Position numbers and translations under genes: made by a program
Origin: Castanea sativa
Lineage: Eukaryota > Streptophyta > Magnoliopsida > Fagales > Fagaceae
NCBI RefSeq assembly: GCF_040712315.1
Contig: NC_134015.1
Location: 3,942,445 to 4,006,444 of the forward strand
Length of the DNA: 64,000 nt
Direction: 5' to 3'
The notes under the pieces: generated by a model
What the model was told of the DNA's origin: nothing
Databases searched by the model: none
Seen by the model: only the letters and a program-made list of their open reading frames with translations
Shown: positions 11,398 to 23,297 of the stretch, piece by piece
Layout of the letters: the number at the start of each line of letters is the position of its first letter
How positions within the stretch are numbered: the stretch's first letter is position 1

Positions 11398-11912
11398 ATG
11401 GACTCGACATATGATTTATTAGAGTCTACACTACAAACTTTACCAAACCGTGTTGTAGGACTCGACGTTAAGAGTATCAAAACCACTAAATCATATGTAG
11501 TCCAAATGCTGCTACTTTTTGTTGGGACTCGTTGCTTGATCATCCAATTATGCCACTTATTATACTCAACTCCATCAACTCTCAAAAATTTCTTGCTGAC
11601 GAGACTATTTGTTTCCTGAGTACAGAATTTGAAGAAAAGGTTAATAATATTCTATTTGGTCGATATGGTTTAAAATGTAGCTTAGGCGTTGAAGTCATTT
11701 ATTTTGCTTGAAGGATTCTAAAGAAAGCCAACATTGAGAAGTATGGATTAGCAGAGTTGGCCGGTGAAGTTTGAATGGATATAAAGGAACCAATTGGTGA
11801 ATGCCCTGACTGGACTGCTAGATCGTTCTCACAAGAACAGATCAAGTATACAATCCACAATGCCTATACTACTTATGTTATTGAGAACAAGTTGGTGGAA
11901 ATGTGCCTCTAG
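11398..11912 (+). pseudogene. Class B exonuclease-like pseudogene under a class A promoter
   Basis: From about 11421 to the stop at 11912 the DNA is very close to the intact class B gene (39227-39847). The N-terminal 45 codons are missing and replaced by class A promoter and leader sequence ending ...GCCAAACGCTCTTG. Lesions seen: a 3-nt insertion near 11560, a 1-nt loss near 11587, TTGCTTGA in place of TTGCTTCA (stop) near 11708, and GTTTGA in place of GTTGGA (stop) near 11772. It cannot make a full protein. Confidence 0.85.
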
Positions 11913-12263
11913 TCTAAGCATCTAAAGCCATCTTGATAAAGGGTTTTACAGCCTTTTTAAGGTACTTGGGTTCTTGGTTTCAAAATATTTTGAATAAATT
12001 AGTGATTGTGTTTGGTGGGACTCTATATATATACACACTTTCACTATAATAAATGTCTAATTTTAGCTCGATTGATTTGATAAATTAAACTCCAGACACA
12101 TTTCTTTTTTCTTTTTTTTCCTTTACTAGTTACTACAATTCGGTACGAGGGTTGAACTCCTTATTCTTTATATAGAAAAGATTGGAATAATCTTACTAAA
12201 CTACAAAACTCTTGATCTTTTGTGTGAGTTAAAAATATTGTTGCAATACACCATTGACACTTA

Positions 12264-13003
12264 GGTGGTGTTTGGTATGGGGTAATATTTTAGGATTCCC
12301 AGGAATGTTTAAAGATTCTCATGTTTGGTTGCAAATTACGCTAGGGAATCAGATGCCAAGGGAATCCTTAAACCCCTCTCAGTAGGAATGTGGATTCCCT
12401 TTAAAACAGGTGGGAATCCAGATTCCTAAACTTAAAAGAAATTGTATTTTTTATAAATTGACAATTTTAACCCTTTTTCCTTATCATTTAAGCAATTAAG
12501 ATAAACTATAAAACAAATTATCAATATCTTCTCTCTTGTCTTAATCTTTTCCCGCCAAAACAACATAAACAGGATAAATAACTCTGCTAATAGTTATTTT
12601 TGTATTATTCTTGTCATTTTGAAATGTTAGATCACAGTTTTAATGAATGTGTTGCTAATTGATAGTTTATATAATGTTTTTTATCTATCTATTTAGAGTA
12701 AGATATTTTTTAGAGGACTAATTAATAATTTATATATATTTTTTCATTATTTATTTAAAGGAAGATTTTTTTTTAATGGGCTTGGTACTTCACATTCAAA
12801 TCTAAGGACAAAATGGAAAAAACAAATAATTCATTTAAGATTCCTGAGAATACACCAAACATTATCATCTCACATTCCTAGGAATCTCCCAATGAAACCA
12901 AACATAGGAATAGCTACATTCCTAGGAATGTGATTCCTAGGAATCACATTCTTGGGAATCTAGATGCCAGGAATAATGTGGATTCCCCATACCAAACGCC
13001 ACA
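12264..13003. mobile_element. Harbinger-like MITE, 740 bp, TTA target duplication
   Basis: The ends are GGTGGTGTTTGGTATGGGG and, inverted, TGTGGCGTTTGGTATGGGG. TTA flanks both sides (12261-12263 and 13004-13006). The sister copy at about 40300 shows the empty site GACACTTAGTGTCCG. Three-base TWA duplications are typical of PIF/Harbinger. Inner parts repeat GATTCC/GGAATC stretches. Confidence 0.85.
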
Positions 13004-14451
13004 TTAGTGTCCGTTCTACATCCTATAATTTGGGCAACTTATTTGCTAAAGGTGAGACAATAAGATAAAAGTCAATTTATTAAATAAATAATAATACTTT
13101 TGTTGTTTATTTGGTAAAAGATGAGACAAAAAAATAATTTAGTTTCCTGCTAAATGGACACTAAATCAAATAATATCATGCACGCACTAAAGTAGAGCAC
13201 ATGAGATATCAAGTTTCACCTACCACACTATAGGCCTACGAGAGTTTTTGAATGTCTTTTAGACAAGAAGTAAAATAGTTTGGCTAAAAGATGAAACACC
13301 ACTTCATTTCATAAAAATATAAAATTAACTAAAATAATAAAAAAGTGGAGCATATTTAACGTATTCTAGCATGAATAACTTCAAATGGCCCTTTTCTTTG
13401 TTATAAAAATTGACCCCATTTGTTTTAGAGATTTGAATGACCCATTGATATTATAATTATAAATAAATTTGTAACAGGGAAACAATAGAAATTATATTTA
13501 TTTTTTTTAAGAAACGAAATTATATTGATATGGTTGCAAGAACTTGATTTTTTTTTTTTTTTGCTGAAATAAAAAATTTAATGGCATACAATTTAATTAG
13601 TTTTGGTAAGGAATCAAAATATATATAGGGTAATGCTTTAAAAATGTGCCTTCGTAACATAATTACAGTCCTTTTATATATGCTAAACACTAAATTTTAC
13701 TTGAAAAAAATATTAATTCACCTTACATATCTGCAAAAAAATATTCAAAAGTTCAGATTATTCACTCTTATAATTTTTTTTTATACAAGATAGAATTTCT
13801 ACTTTAGCCTAATCTAAGTGTATGTGTATGAAACTCCTTCCTGAAGACTTGAATCCCAGCTATGCCGTCAATTACAAGAGGCATGCACTTGTGATAGATA
13901 CATTTATTAATGCCAAGGTTCAAGAGGAACTATTTCTAAGGATTATTATTATTCATTATTTTTTATTTTTGTGATAGTTGTAATATGCTACTAACTTTAC
14001 GTCTCGAACTCTTTCCTCCTAACTCAAGCACTTTGTACATAAACATGTGTAAATAGCCAGTTTAACATCTCTTTCAACTATGAAATTTTCATTATATTGA
14101 TGTTGCCTTATAGAGTATATCTAGATGACATTGGTCCATCAACTATTGGATTAGTGATTTACCAGATTTGTATGTTACCTCTAGAATGAAGACTAACAGG
14201 GTAGGGCTTGAATATAACGCAGTAAGCCTTCAATCGGGTTTGTAATTCCATAATTCTTCCTCTTTATCTCATTCCAATTATCAACACTGTAGAGCTTGTT
14301 TAACAAATCAGACTGGAAAATTCAATTCTCTCTCTGAGAAAGACTTTTTTTTCAAGAAGCCCACGATGTTGGCTTGCTAAATTTGTGGTACCAGGTATTG
14401 ACCATTGAGCAATTAAGTATTTAAGTATATCACTACTGCAAGAGACTAGCT

Positions 14452-14560
14452 TGTAGCTCAATTGGTTTGCACTTCTTAATATTTCTAATTAAGACATCTA
14501 GATTATAAATTCTTCTTGCTCCAATTATTGATTTATCAAAACAAAAAAGAAGTATGCCCC
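14452..14560 (+). repeat. tRNA-derived SINE fragment
   Basis: TAGCTCAATTGG matches a Pol III A box, AGATTATAAATTC is a weak B box, and the piece ends GATTTATCAAAACAAAAAAG. It is duplicated at about 41696-41800. The tail resembles the ATTATCAA-type ultra-short insertions elsewhere in the window. Confidence 0.5.
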
Positions 14561-14822
14561 TGCTGTTGCCTATGCAGCTGTTTATATGATTGTCATCAAG
14601 TATGCCATTAAAACTTGATGAAATGCACGTGTTACACGAGAAAACTAAACTTTAGTACCACACTTGTATAACTAGATATCAAAAGTTTTAGTGTATATAT
14701 TAAAATTATGATCTTTGGAGGTTAAGAAGAATCACAAATCAATACCTTGCCTTTGCCTCAATATATAAATCCCCATGCAACTATGCAAGTGCTTTTCTTA
14801 CTATAACTCTTGCAAGTACAAG

Positions 14823-15005
14823 AAGCATTGGTTTGAAGATGTTTAACTTCCACAAATTACGGCACTATCTTTTAAAAATATGTATATCGGTGTATGTGTA
14901 TTTGCAATACATGGTGCAAATTTAAAGGTAAGTTTATTCAATAATTTTGCTGTGGTTGTTGCTAAGGTAATTAAATGAGTTGAAGTCTTCGTTGCAAAAC
15001 CATAT
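14823..15005 (+). pseudogene. Exonuclease-like N-terminal fragment (class C)
   Basis: A TATATAAATCCCC promoter-like stretch (14761-14774) precedes CATTGGTTTGAAGATGTT, which mirrors the leader of intact genes. It is followed by GGTGCAAATTTAAAGGTAAG and GAGTTGAAGTCTTCGTTGC, matching codons for GANVKV and DELRSSLQ. The frame is broken and the sequence ends before motif I. A duplicate lies at 42072-42258. Confidence 0.7.
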
Positions 15006-15044
15006 ATAGAGGCCAAGGATGACAATTTCGTACCATACCAGCCA

Positions 15045-15490
15045 GTGCAGTTGGTTTTTATAGTTCCAATACAAAGATCAGTATATAATACTAATGTTTT
15101 GTACCGGTTCATATATAGGCTGTATCGGACTCAATTTGGCTATATCGAAAAATATATCAGATTTCGGTCGATAAATGCATACTGGCCAAAATTAGACAAA
15201 CACTTTCCTTTGTATTTTTCTTACCTTGATATCAAATTTGTCCCCCATTATCAGGATCTAATCCCTTTCTCTCATTTTCTTTTTCTTTGTTTGTTCTTTA
15301 GTTTTTCAAATTTCCAACTCTGCATGTTTCTTCCGCATTGCAAGATTGCATGTTCTCCATCTCTCTCTCTCACTATCTCTTTAATGTTTTCTTTTCCTTT
15401 CTTTTATTATTTTTTTAGAGGATTCACGACAAAGATGCTAAAATAGCTAAAATGCATTTTAGCACACAAAGCACTAAAAACCCACTATAT
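15045..15490 (+). repeat. Repeat R (copy 2)
   Basis: Same family as 7650-8090, with an ATCGGACTCAATTTGGCT-like start, TTTCGGTC and a CT-rich second half. An 8-codon match to a known protein is not found, and the open frame across it is chance. Confidence 0.65.
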
Positions 15491-15557
15491 TAAAGGAGCC
15501 AAAAATCAAATTATTTCCCTTTCACACTTTATTGTAGCTGGATCCTGGATGGTAAAC

Positions 15558-15561
<4 letters not shown>

Positions 15562-15618
<57 letters not shown>
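15562..15618. repeat. (AT)n microsatellite
   Basis: About 28 AT units. The same site is (TA)n in block U1, and GA-rich or (ACAT)n in other copies. Confidence 0.9.
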
Positions 15619-15619
<1 letters not shown>

Positions 15620-15621
<2 letters not shown>

Positions 15622-16513
15622 TTAGGTTCTAAAGATTTAGACTTAAATGTTTAGAATCATGTTTTTATTGTGTTGGCAAACCGAGGACAAAACGTGTCTA
15701 GTCTAGGTGTTAGGCAATGTTAAAAAGTGTTTGTTTTATGGTTTAAGTTTAGCTGACTGCAAAAAAAGGAAGTGTGTTTCTGCCTTGCTCGACTGATCGA
15801 GAAATTAGGCTCGACTGATCGAAAATCGTAGGAACAAAATTCTGCAGAATTTTTAAACCAGGCCTAAACCCACGAAAACGTTGAGGGTTTCATTCAAACT
15901 TCTCCACATATAAAAAAGAAACCTTATCTACGTTTTTCAAACTTTTTGGAAAACTTGTGTGTTACTCTTTGTGAGATCTGAAAGGTTCTGTACCTTCTAA
16001 CTACACAATAACTACACAAGAATCTACCAAAGTAAGAGCTACAATCAAGCATCGATAGAACATAATTACTACATCAAGATCATTACTGATAGTGATCTGA
16101 AATCTTTGAGTGGGATCTCAAAATCACAAGCAAGGGTGCTTGTGTTAATATAATTCCAAGAAGAGAATGAGTCCGTGGATTCGGAACTTGCACATGATCA
16201 TGTCAGTAAGATACTACATGAGGTAGCAATAGATTTAGGATTAAATCTGATTGTAAAAATTTCAATTCTCTTATAGTGGATTTACTTTACCTTGAGGATA
16301 GTTATGTCAAATCCTCTCCAAGTTTTTACCTTGAAACGGTTCGTTTCATCGATTTTCCTAGATAATCATATCGTGATGTTATTTACTTTTCCTCTTTTAT
16401 GCATGATATAATATATGCTTGTTTAACTTAGATTTGAATAATAAACCTAATAATCAACTTGGTTAATTAATTAGGTTAAATAATTTAGTTTAAGGGATCT
16501 AAACGAACAAACA
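15620..16513 (+). mobile_element. Solo LTR, 894 bp, in an AT microsatellite
   Basis: It starts TGTTAGG and ends AACAAACA, lying between AT-repeat stretches. A TATA-like CACATATAAAA lies near 15905. The internal region is missing. The same element at 42845-43721 lacks its first 25 bp, so insertion predates the block duplication. Confidence 0.75.
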
Positions 16514-18230
16514 TATATATTTATGTCACATAAATCGAGAAAGCTTGGGGAATTATTGTTTGTGGCACTATGGCATATAGTGTGCATGTTACATGAACTG
16601 CTCAATATGGATGAATGGATAGGCTAGCATTTCATATCCATGATCTTGAGGCACCAATCAGTGCTCTTAGTGTCACTTTCCTAGTGATAAGTTACCATGA
16701 TTAATTATTGAAAATTTTCGTTTTAAGTCGAATTGTTAGGCTAGAAAGGGGTAAAGTATAGAATTTGTTTGGACATGGGATGGTTAATTCCTACTTTAGG
16801 ACATGAGTGCTCAATCCATATCACTAGCGGCTCCACGTTGAGTCTAGGGTGGTCATGATCACCCTAACTTGGAAAAAAAATAATTATTATATATAAATCT
16901 TATAAATTTTTTGTTTTTTTTTATCCTTAAAAAATATTTGGGATCACCCTAAATTTTTTTAGGCTCAACATAATTACACTTTGGACAAAATTTGACAATA
17001 AACTTGATTGTAAATTAAGGTTACAACTTCACTCATTTTTTTTATATGAATTTTGACAAATCCATCATTAGAGAACATTTTATTTTTATTTTTATATCTT
17101 TCATACTTGCAGAATTTCAAGAAAATCAAATATCAATAGCTATATCATCAATCAAATTTTTGAATTTCGAGTTTTTGTAGGTCTAAAATTATAAATAAAT
17201 AATAAGTTTATGGATCAAATATTAAATAACTTCTGATTGACATGAAATTTAACATGTAGTTTAAGAACAAAAAAAAAAAAACATGCAATTTAACATTTAG
17301 ATTTTGAAAATGACAAAGTTTAGTTACAAAATTGGTAGTTACCTAAGGCTATAACTTTACTCAATATTTATTTATTGGAGGTGAATTTTGACAAATCTAC
17401 TATTAGATTACATTTTCTTCTCATATCCTTCATACTTGCAAAATTTCTCAAAAATTAAAGATCAATAGCTATGTCATTAATAAATTGTTTAAATTGTAAG
17501 TTTTTGTAGTTCAAAATTATGTATAAAATATAATCATACAAATCATATAGTAAATAATACTTGATTGACACAAAATTTGACATATGTATTAAGAGCGTAA
17601 AAAATATACAATCTAACGGTTAGATTTTTAAAATATGTAAAAATGTTAATGATATTAAGTAAGGTTGTCTCCATAGGTTACAACCAATTTTGTAACTAAA
17701 TTTTGTCATTTTCAAAATATGTAGCAATATTAATTTGTTAAGTGAGAGTTGTAGCCTTAGGCTACAACTTAGTATATAGCCAGATTTTTCCTTAAATTTT
17801 GTTCCCCTTAACAATATATTAAGTTTTTATAGACAAAAACGTTTCTCAAAAAAAAAAAAAAAAAAAAGTCCTTACAAACAAAAGATAAAGCCCAAGAAAA
17901 TTTTTATCACACTAAAATTTTGAAAAAGATGTAACTTAAAACATTGATAATGAAACTATTATGCAAATATTTCAAAATAAGAAAATTTGAAAAGGAAATT
18001 GTTAGACTTTATGTATTTGTATGTATGCATGTGTGTTCTTTTATTTATTTATTTTTTTTTTTGGTCAGTATATGAAGTTTTCTATTTTTATTAATTTTTT
18101 TTAATTTAAATTTTTTAATGACCATCCTAGAAAATATTCATAAAGCATGATTTTTCTACCATGAGTGCGAGCTGTTAACAAATAAATTAATAAATACATT
18201 GAATTGATATCAATTTATAAATGAAAAAAA
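16514..18230 (+). repeat. Array block U (copy 2), first part, with doubled MITE M1
   Basis: It aligns with 43722-45430. The MITE M1 core occurs twice in tandem (about 16975-17330 and 17340-17800), as in the 44.2-45.0 kb copy. No gene. Confidence 0.75.
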
Positions 18231-19757
18231 AGGTGAAAATATTATTTTCATCTCTACATTTTCATCGTATTTCCATTTTGGTCTCTACCTTTTATTTTTA
18301 CCGCTTTTAGTCTATTTTTTGAAAAATGTGTTCCGTTTTGATCCCTACCGTTGTCTCAATAACGAAAATATGCTACGTAGCAAACGGATTGTTGTGTTGG
18401 CACACTAAATAATGACGTGACCAATAAAATAATAATAATAATAATTTAATTAGCATCTAAATAATGCTACATCAGCATTTTAAATATTAAAAAAAAGCCA
18501 CGTCAGAAAACAATTAAAACAAAATTCTAAACTAATGATGTTTAAAATAAAATCAAATAAGTAATTAAAATAAAATTTTCTTTTCCTTCCATTATTTTCT
18601 TCAGAAGAACATATTCATGTATGTTTTTTGTGTTATTCCCAACACATGACTATTCATATTCATGTTCTTAGCGAATTAAATTCTTAGTTTCTTTTCATTT
18701 CTCTGTCTTTCTTGTACTTTCTCTAAAGCCAAACACATCAAAACTCCGATCAATAACAGTTAAACAAAATAACATTTAACTAAGCATTTCTTGGCAACGT
18801 CAATCTCAAGATCTGAACATTTTTCTCTCCTAATTGGTAATCCAGAAAATCCCTTTTTCACAAACCCCACAAATTCTCATTCATAAACCCAAAAAACTCC
18901 CTTTCACAAACCTAGAATATCCCTTCCCAATCCCAACACACACAGCAAATAGTCCTTTCACAAACCCACAAACCCAAACTATCCCTTCTCAACACATACG
19001 GCAAATGAGTTGTTCAAATTTGTCAAAAATCCAAAACAAATAGAACAAACTCAAGATCAGCTTCTAAGTCAATCCCAAGATAGAGAGAGTGAGATGAGAA
19101 AGTGAGGAGGAGAGGAAAACTGACCCACCACACCCGACCAAAAAACTAACCCACCACCTGTAACACATTCTTCCTTGACACTGCAGGGCCGACTTGTGGA
19201 ACCCATTGACTAGGAGGATCTTACCAAGTTGCGGTGGTGGCGGTGAACGAAGGAGAGGAACGGTGGGGTGGTGAGATCAAGAAACACCGCTAGCGGTGGT
19301 ATTGATGGTGGCGATGAGCGACCATGGGAGCTACCGAGCTAGGGTGAAGAGATGTTGAAGAGTGAGAAGGAGGAAGTTTGAGATTAGAGGTCATCTGAGA
19401 ACTGAGATTAGAGAGAAAGTTGCAAGAAAATCTGTTCATATTTTTAAAATTATTTTATTTTTAAAATTTAAAAAGAAAATGGTTTTGATTTTAAATGCTG
19501 ACATGGATTTTTTAATCTTAATTAATTTTTTTAATTTTAATTAAAAAATTTTATTATTATTTTATTAGTCATGTCATCATTTAGTATGCCAACATAGCAA
19601 TCCATTTGCCACGTAAGGTATTTCCGTTACTAAGATGACGGTAAGGATCAGAATGAAACGCGTTTTTCAAAATAAGGACTAAAACTAATAAAAATAAAAA
19701 GTAAAGACCAAAGTGAAAATAAGGTAAAAATTTAAGGACAAAAATAGTATTTCTGTA
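18231..19757. mobile_element. MULE-like non-autonomous element with long inverted ends
   Basis: The left ~200 bp (GGTGAAAATATTATTTTCAT...) and right ~200 bp are inverted matches, both with CTACGTAGCA/TTGCCACGTAAGG-like inner stretches. It splits the block sequence ATGAAAAAAA/GTATTTGTTATAC, intact elsewhere, with an A-run of about 9 bp at each side. Inner GGCGGTGGTGGCGG-like, GC-richer DNA at 19130-19350 could be captured host sequence. It is absent from the sister copy at 45.43 kb. Confidence 0.75.
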
Positions 19758-20141
19758 AAAAAAAAAATTGTTATACTATATTATAATTAATATTTTACTC
19801 ATTATCATGTGAGAGACCTAAGCAGTAATAGAAAGAGTAATATATAAATATTTTAAATGAAGTTGTAAGATAATAGAGTATTTAATACTAGATGTATTAT
19901 AAAGTAGGTAGGTTATTCTCATAACAAAAATAATAATAATGTGTAAAAATATATAAAGTAACATTTTATGTTATTAAAAGTTAAACTTTTTAGCACATTT
20001 ACGTTTAATATCCATTTATAGACTTAGTTTTTAAGTTTTATGTACCACTTTTTAAAGTCTTGCTTTTTTTTTTCTCTTATTTTATTTTAACAAATTTTAA
20101 GATATAAATATATTTTAACATTTTTTCAGTAAAAAATTAAA

Positions 20142-21191
20142 AGGTAAATTATAAATTTGATTCCTATCCTTTATATCATATTTTAATTTAGTCTCTAACT
20201 TTTAAATTGTGTCAATTTGGTCCTTAACCTTTCAGTACCATGTCTATTTAGTCCTCACCGTTATCTCGTAGATGAAAATTGATGACATGACAAACACTCA
20301 AATAAAAATTATTTTTTGACAATGACACCTGTATTGCCACGTCAATTAAAAAAAAACCAAATTAAATCTGAATTATTTCCCTAAATTCCAAAATCCCTGA
20401 CTTTCTCCACTCTTCTCCCTCTCTCTTTCTTCTTAGTCTCCACTCATCTCTATCTCAGACTGCTACTGACCTTTATCTTTTTCCATTTTTCGTTTGCTGC
20501 TGCATCTGTACATAGTTGCTTCTCTATATAATGCCGGTAAATCTTGGAAATAAGTTTCACATCATTAACAAAAAAGAAACTAGTGTGGGTGATCTTATGG
20601 CGGCCTCCAAAAAGAAATCAAGTAAGATACACTATATCTTGGAGTGGTTAATTTATATAATACATTCAAAAAATATACTATTTGCATTATGGAAGAAAAA
20701 ATTCATAAAACAACTCTACTTTCCCCATCTTGGCAAATGTTAGCGTATCATTTTCAAATCCAATTCTTTGGAAACTAAGCCTTAATCCCGAGGAATTGAG
20801 ATTGGCTACATAAATCTTTTTACGTCTTCCAACCATACCAACAATAATATAAATATAATCATGCTTCTTGGGTGGTGAATGAGAGAGAGGAAGAATGAAG
20901 AAGAGACGAAGATGAGTTATTAGAGATTTTGGATTTTAGAAAAATACATGTTCCAGATTTTTTAATTTGGGTTCTTTTAAAGCTGATGTGGCGGTACAAG
21001 TATTCATTGATGTGGAAAAAAAAAATTTATTTGAGCCATTTGCCACGTCAATAATTTTCATCCAAAAAATAATAGTAAGGACTAAATTGTCACAGCACTA
21101 AAAGGTTAATGACTGAATTGACACAATTAAAAGGTTAGAGACTAAATTAAAATATAGTGTAAAAGATAGTAACTAACTTTATAATTTACCT
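20142..21191. mobile_element. MULE-like element, 1050 bp, 9-bp target duplication
   Basis: AAAATTAAA is present at 20133-20141 and 21192-21200. Ends are AGGTAAATTATAAA inverted, with inverted similarity for about 160 bp. Nine-base duplications and long inverted ends are the MULE signature. No transposase is present. It is absent from the 45.77 kb copy. Confidence 0.85.
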
Positions 21192-21393
21192 AAAATTAAA
21201 CAAGCCTGTCCAAACACACACGTCATTGTGAGTGATTGACGGATGACTCACTTAGTGTGAAAACGGACTTCAAGTAAATATTGAATTGTCTTCAATCTGA
21301 TAAAGCGGCAGAGAAAGACTTAGGAGTTAAGGTGTGAACTTTCTTTCTTTTTTGAATTAAAAAGTTAAATAGGACTGTTCCATGTTTCTCTTC

Positions 21394-22502
21394 TTTTTTA
21401 AATAGGCCCAAAGATAAGGCCACTTCATGCTTCTTTAGTCTGTACTCTATGCTCTGTACATCTCTAGCTCTCTTGCTTTCCCTATAACTTTACTCCACAA
21501 CCAAACGCTTTTGCAGGAGCGATCGAGAAAGATAGAGAGACCTCTCTCCATTCTTATCGCAAGAAGTGAGTGTCTCTGTAATCTCTCTCTCTCAATTTTG
21601 TGTAGTATTTTAGCTTGTGAATTTGTTTGAATATCAGGTTTCACTTGAAGCATGCATATGTAGTCAGTTAAACCTCTCTCATGGAAGGGTTCGTTACTCT
21701 TTCCAGTAACATGTTTGATATCTGCTACAAAATTTTATTTACAGTATGGGCACGTACTTTTATTTGATGTGTACGTAATTGTTTTAAAAGAGTTAGTGTA
21801 AACACTAAATTTCAATCTTTCACTCTCTACAGCTAGATTGCTAAAGAATTGAATTAGTTTTTAGTGCTTGAAATGAAGAGAGATCAAATTTGGTTTTAGT
21901 TCTATGATTGATTGGCTTATCAAATTTGCTACTGTTGACTTGTAAAAGATATTATAGCTGCCACCAAAATGATTTATACTTCATGTTAACTTTTTTATTT
22001 TTTTGAGAAGCTACTTCATGTTAACTTTACGGGTAAGTCTTGTGCTATATAAAGTGGTACAATAAATACCATAACTTGCTCATGTGATAAATTGTAGTTA
22101 GTAGAGGTGATGGTGGTGGGTTCATGGGGAGACACCTCTCTACCAACCATATAGGCAAGTTGTTGCATTTATTGTGTTACTTGATGTGACACTAGAAAGA
22201 CTATAACTTAATTTCCCCCATTGAATTGCTATTCTTATTGAGCTTAGTTTAGAGAATTTGTTAATTGGCCATTTAAAAAATATTGATATAAAAAATTGTT
22301 AAAAAATTAATTTTATTTTATTTATAAAATTTTTAAAAATATAGGATTGGTTTGGTATATATGTTTAAATATATATTTTCAATTTTTAAACAACGTTACA
22401 TATATTTTCATACAATTTTTTGTCAACATGTATTTCCAAAACATTGTCTTATTGCATCTGTTAAAATTTTCCTTTATTATATGAGTTTCTTTTTATGTAT
22501 AG
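21394..22502 (+). promoter_or_regulatory. Class A promoter, noncoding exon 1 and 5'-UTR intron (gene at 22.5 kb)
   Basis: A TATA-like TTTTTTAAATA (21394-21404) runs into GGCCCA (a TGGGCC site on the other strand). A conserved leader follows, with GCCAAACGC/GCAGGAGCGATCGAGAAAG-like sequence, ending AAGAA before donor GTGAGT at 21566. The acceptor TATGTATAG ends at 22502. The same design lies before four other class A loci. The intron holds a small insertion at 21994-22012. Confidence 0.6.
21978..22028 (-). repeat. Ultra-short insertion with 16-bp target duplication
   Basis: ACTTCATGTTAACTTT is at 21978-21993 and 22013-22028, flanking 19 bp whose reverse is AGCTTCTC plus A-rich tail. Sister introns near 33270 and 46620 have the site once. 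Confidence 0.65.
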
Positions 22503-22532
22503 GGAACACGTACTGGTTTGAATTAGTTCAAC

Positions 22533-23297
22533 ATGACGAACCTCATACCACAATCAGTCCAGTCAAAAATGGGTGTGTATGACATTGAAATAGAAGGTGC
22601 AAACGTTAAGGTAAGCATAGTCGATAATCCTGCTTTCGTTGATACCAAGATGGATGAGTTAAGATCTTCATTACTATATCCAAAAAAGAAAAAGAAAAAG
22701 ACCTTCATTACAAACTTCAGAATGGCGTTTCTCAAAAAAAAGAAAAAAAAACCTTCAGAAAGGCTAGTTGTTGGAGTCGACATTAAGTTTGTCAAAACTG
22801 ATGGGAATTTAAATAAAGGCAAGTTTTTGATTCTTTGTGTTGGGAGTGATTGCTTGATGATCCAATTACCCAACTCGGAGTTCATATCTGATACCCTTGG
22901 GCGGTTTCTGTCTGCTGAGATTATTTGTTTTTTGGGTACCGGAATGAGCAACATAGTTTCAGAGCTAGGCAGCTTTTATTTTTATCCAAAAGGACCGAAC
23001 TCTGGAATAGGTATTATATCGAACGGAAGCGTAATATTTAGGGAAAATAAGCAAACTGTAAATTTAAAGACAGGTGTTGAAGTAGGCTTTTTGGCTGCTA
23101 AAATTCTGAAGAAACCCAATGTTGAGAATTATGGATTAACGGAGTTGGCAGGTGAAGTTGGAATGGATATAGAGGAACCAAGTAGTGAATCTCCTGACTG
23201 GAATGCTAAGGTGTTCTCAGATGAAGATGTCAAGCATGCAGTGCACAATGCCTATACTTCTTGTGTTATTGGGAATAAGCTCTTTGATATGCTCTAA
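22533..23297 (+). CDS. WRN-like 3'-5' exonuclease-fold protein, class A, 254 aa (inactive motifs, poly-Lys insert)
   Basis: This has the RNase H-fold exonuclease domain of the plant Werner-like (WEX) group in a single coding exon. Motif I reads GVDIK (Asp83, Lys85 in place of Glu). Motif II reads FLGTGMSNIVSEL with no Asp. Motif III reads HAVHNAY, so even the Tyr is His here and the Asp is Asn. C-terminal AELAGEV-like and DWNAKVF blocks are well kept. It should not cut nucleic acid; a binding or regulatory role is possible. Relative to its paralogues it carries 25 extra residues (about 48-74) with two Lys runs, made by two separate insertions. The start at 22533 matches all class A genes (TTCAACATG, A at -3); a second in-frame Met is at codon 13. 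Confidence 0.85.
   Translation: MTNLIPQSVQSKMGVYDIEIEGANVKVSIVDNPAFVDTKMDELRSSLLYPKKKKKKTFITNFRMAFLKKKKKKPSERLVVGVDIKFVKTDGNLNKGKFLILCVGSDCLMIQLPNSEFISDTLGRFLSAEIICFLGTGMSNIVSELGSFYFYPKGPNSGIGIISNGSVIFRENKQTVNLKTGVEVGFLAAKILKKPNVENYGLTELAGEVGMDIEEPSSESPDWNAKVFSDEDVKHAVHNAYTSCVIGNKLFDML
22666..22758 (+). repeat. Two ultra-short A-rich insertions inside the coding exon
   Basis: Insertion 1: CTTCATTAC at 22666-22674 and 22703-22711 around 28 bp. Insertion 2: CTTCAG at 22715-22720 and 22753-22758 around 32 bp containing GTTTCTC plus A. They add 37 and 38 nt, together 75, so the reading frame is lost by one and restored by the other. Confidence 0.75.

Larger units (their letters stand above)
11913..14820 (+). 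repeat. Array block Db (copy 1), downstream of class B
   Basis: This stretch aligns with 39848-42060. It holds the 3' end of the class B locus, a Harbinger-like MITE found only here, AT-rich spacer, and a tRNA-like SINE piece at about 14452-14560. No gene is seen. Confidence 0.75.

Noticed and set aside
15045..15446. 133-aa frame (also 42298-42669)
   Set aside because: It lies in repeat R, is not open in other copies and has a low-complexity Phe/Ser-rich end.
22523..22954. 143-aa minus-strand frame
   Set aside because: Antisense shadow of the class A coding exon.
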